Assembly (NCBI GenBank): GCA_003956705.1
Contig: QZCP01000146.1
Span: 1-64,000, forward strand
From: Brevipalpus yothersi
Taxonomy: Eukaryota; Arthropoda; Arachnida; Trombidiformes; Tenuipalpidae
Length of the DNA: 64,000 nucleotides
Reading direction: 5' to 3'
Shown: piece after piece, positions 62,774 to 64,000 of the stretch
How positions within the stretch are numbered: position 1 is the stretch's first letter
How the letters are laid out: each line of letters opens with the position of its first letter
Made by a program: the position numbers and the translations under genes
The notes under the pieces: model-generated
What the model saw: the letters and a program-made list of their open reading frames with translations, nothing else
What the model was told of the DNA's origin: nothing
Database searches by the model: none

Positions 62774-64000
62774 TTCATTGTAGATCACTTGAATATCTGA
62801 CTTCCGTGAAAGTTCATAGTATGTTTCTTCTTCTTTCTGTTCCTCTTCCACTATCTTTTGCCAGGTTCTTTGCTTCTTGTTCCCCAGTGAATATGAATTT
62901 CTAATAAATGTGGGTCCTTCAAGAATATGTATATCACCTCAGGCATATGTTAGTGCTCTATCTGATTCTCATGTTTATCTTTGAGTACTTTTTTGACTGG
63001 CCCTCATGACAGTTATGATTTTCAAGCTTGATCTAACATGATGGAACGCCTTCCATTTATATCCAGTCACTTCGTAGCTGAATACTCGTGAAAACAAAGT
63101 TCACAAACTGGCTAACTTACCAACTCTCACTTCCGTTTCCGCTCTCTCCATCTTAAAGTTGGAAAAGTTTTCTCCTCTACTAATCTGCATGCTGGAGGAA
63201 AACGATTATGAATTGGATGTTAATGGAAGAATTCGAACAGATTCTCCATTGCCCATGTGAACATGGACAGATTTAATATAATATATTTGTGTCAAACCTA
63301 TGGGTAAAAGTATCCAAAGAAGTTTGGAATCCGATTCGAGTGTTAACCTGGTTTGATGATTCGAGAGAAATACATTTACTCTCACACTAACATTTTTTTA
63401 TCCTGACACCAGAGAATGTAAATCATGATCTGATTAGTGGGGAACATTTGCATCTCCTGAGTTGAGAAGATAACTATGGCTTCAATTCTTGGGTAAGGCT
63501 TCTCTTTCCGACACACAGTCATCTATCGACTACCCATTCTTCTTACCTACCCTTGGTGATTCCATTTCAGATTATGAAACGTTACATGGGAAAAAGTATA
63601 AGTATATTGTTCATATAAGTTTTTTTTCATGATTGAGCGTAGACACTCAAGCAATGATATGAGTTCTCCCAGAAATAGAGAACATATCATTCAACTGAGT
63701 CAGGACTTTAATGGGGTTCTCTTTGGCCCTGATTTCTGTATCCAATGTACTCCAATGGTTAACTTTGGTTAGACAGTGTATTTCTTAACTTGGGCATTTG
63801 TTTGGTTTGATGGAAGCAAATGCAAATCGAATAGCTCAACATTCATTTCCTGATCATACGATATTCATGATTCAATTGCATATGAACAAAATTACAAATA
63901 GAGCTGATATAAGCACTCCTTTTTACTTTTCAATATATTATGTATATCATTCATGATGCCTCCCACGATATAGCTTTTAACTTCAAATTAACCTTTTGTA
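62774..64000. other. Upstream of the astacin gene, nothing recognised
   Basis: The first part is 5' UTR and promoter of the astacin gene, including an out-of-frame upstream ATG (ATGAAATGG at 62779). The rest, to the end of the window, is AT-rich with no open frame that I can support. Confidence 0.45.

Overview
This window is eukaryotic nuclear DNA, most likely from an arthropod and plausibly a chelicerate (mite-like). It is AT-rich, its genes have spliced exons with clear GT/AG junctions, and introns range from about 70 bases to about 9 kb. Very long GA/CT and GT microsatellites fill the gene-poor stretches. One protein resembles the mite group 7 allergens, which is the main hint for Acari. 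The species cannot be fixed from the sequence alone. I joined exons by hand, checking reading phase at each junction.

Layout. Positions 1-11.1 kb are gene-dense: a partial unrecognised reading frame (-), a Cys-rich small type I membrane protein (-), the nucleolar RNA helicase DDX56 (-), a short SUPT7L/STAF65-gamma (+) head-to-head with it, mitochondrial ribosomal protein S12 (-), a secreted group-7-allergen-like protein (+), and a MOSPD2-type CRAL-TRIO protein (+). Positions 11.1-22.6 kb and 24.3-38.6 kb are two deserts packed with microsatellites. Between them lies a single bZIP gene of ATF4-like type (-), so the deserts may hold its regulatory DNA. From 38.6 kb on it is gene-dense again: HAT1 (+), then KANSL1 (-) spanning 12 kb. 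A secreted Gly/Gln/His-rich protein gene (+) sits on the opposite strand inside the 9.1-kb KANSL1 intron. Then come KLHL2/KLHL3 (+), the ERK MAP kinase rolled/MAPK1 (-) with a polyglutamine tail, HINT (+) and an astacin-CUB metalloprotease (-).

How the genes relate. Most are unlinked housekeeping genes. Three belong to histone acetylation machinery: SUPT7L (SAGA/STAGA), HAT1 (type B acetyltransferase) and KANSL1 (NSL complex with MOF). Three compact head-to-head pairs (DDX56/SUPT7L, KANSL1/KLHL3, ERK/HINT) probably share promoters. No bacterial-type operon, CRISPR array, recognisable transposon or tRNA was seen. The best candidates for something undescribed are the polyglutamine tail on ERK, the nested secreted repeat protein, the bZIP with a degraded basic region, the MOSPD2-like protein without an MSP domain, and the orphan Cys-rich membrane protein.
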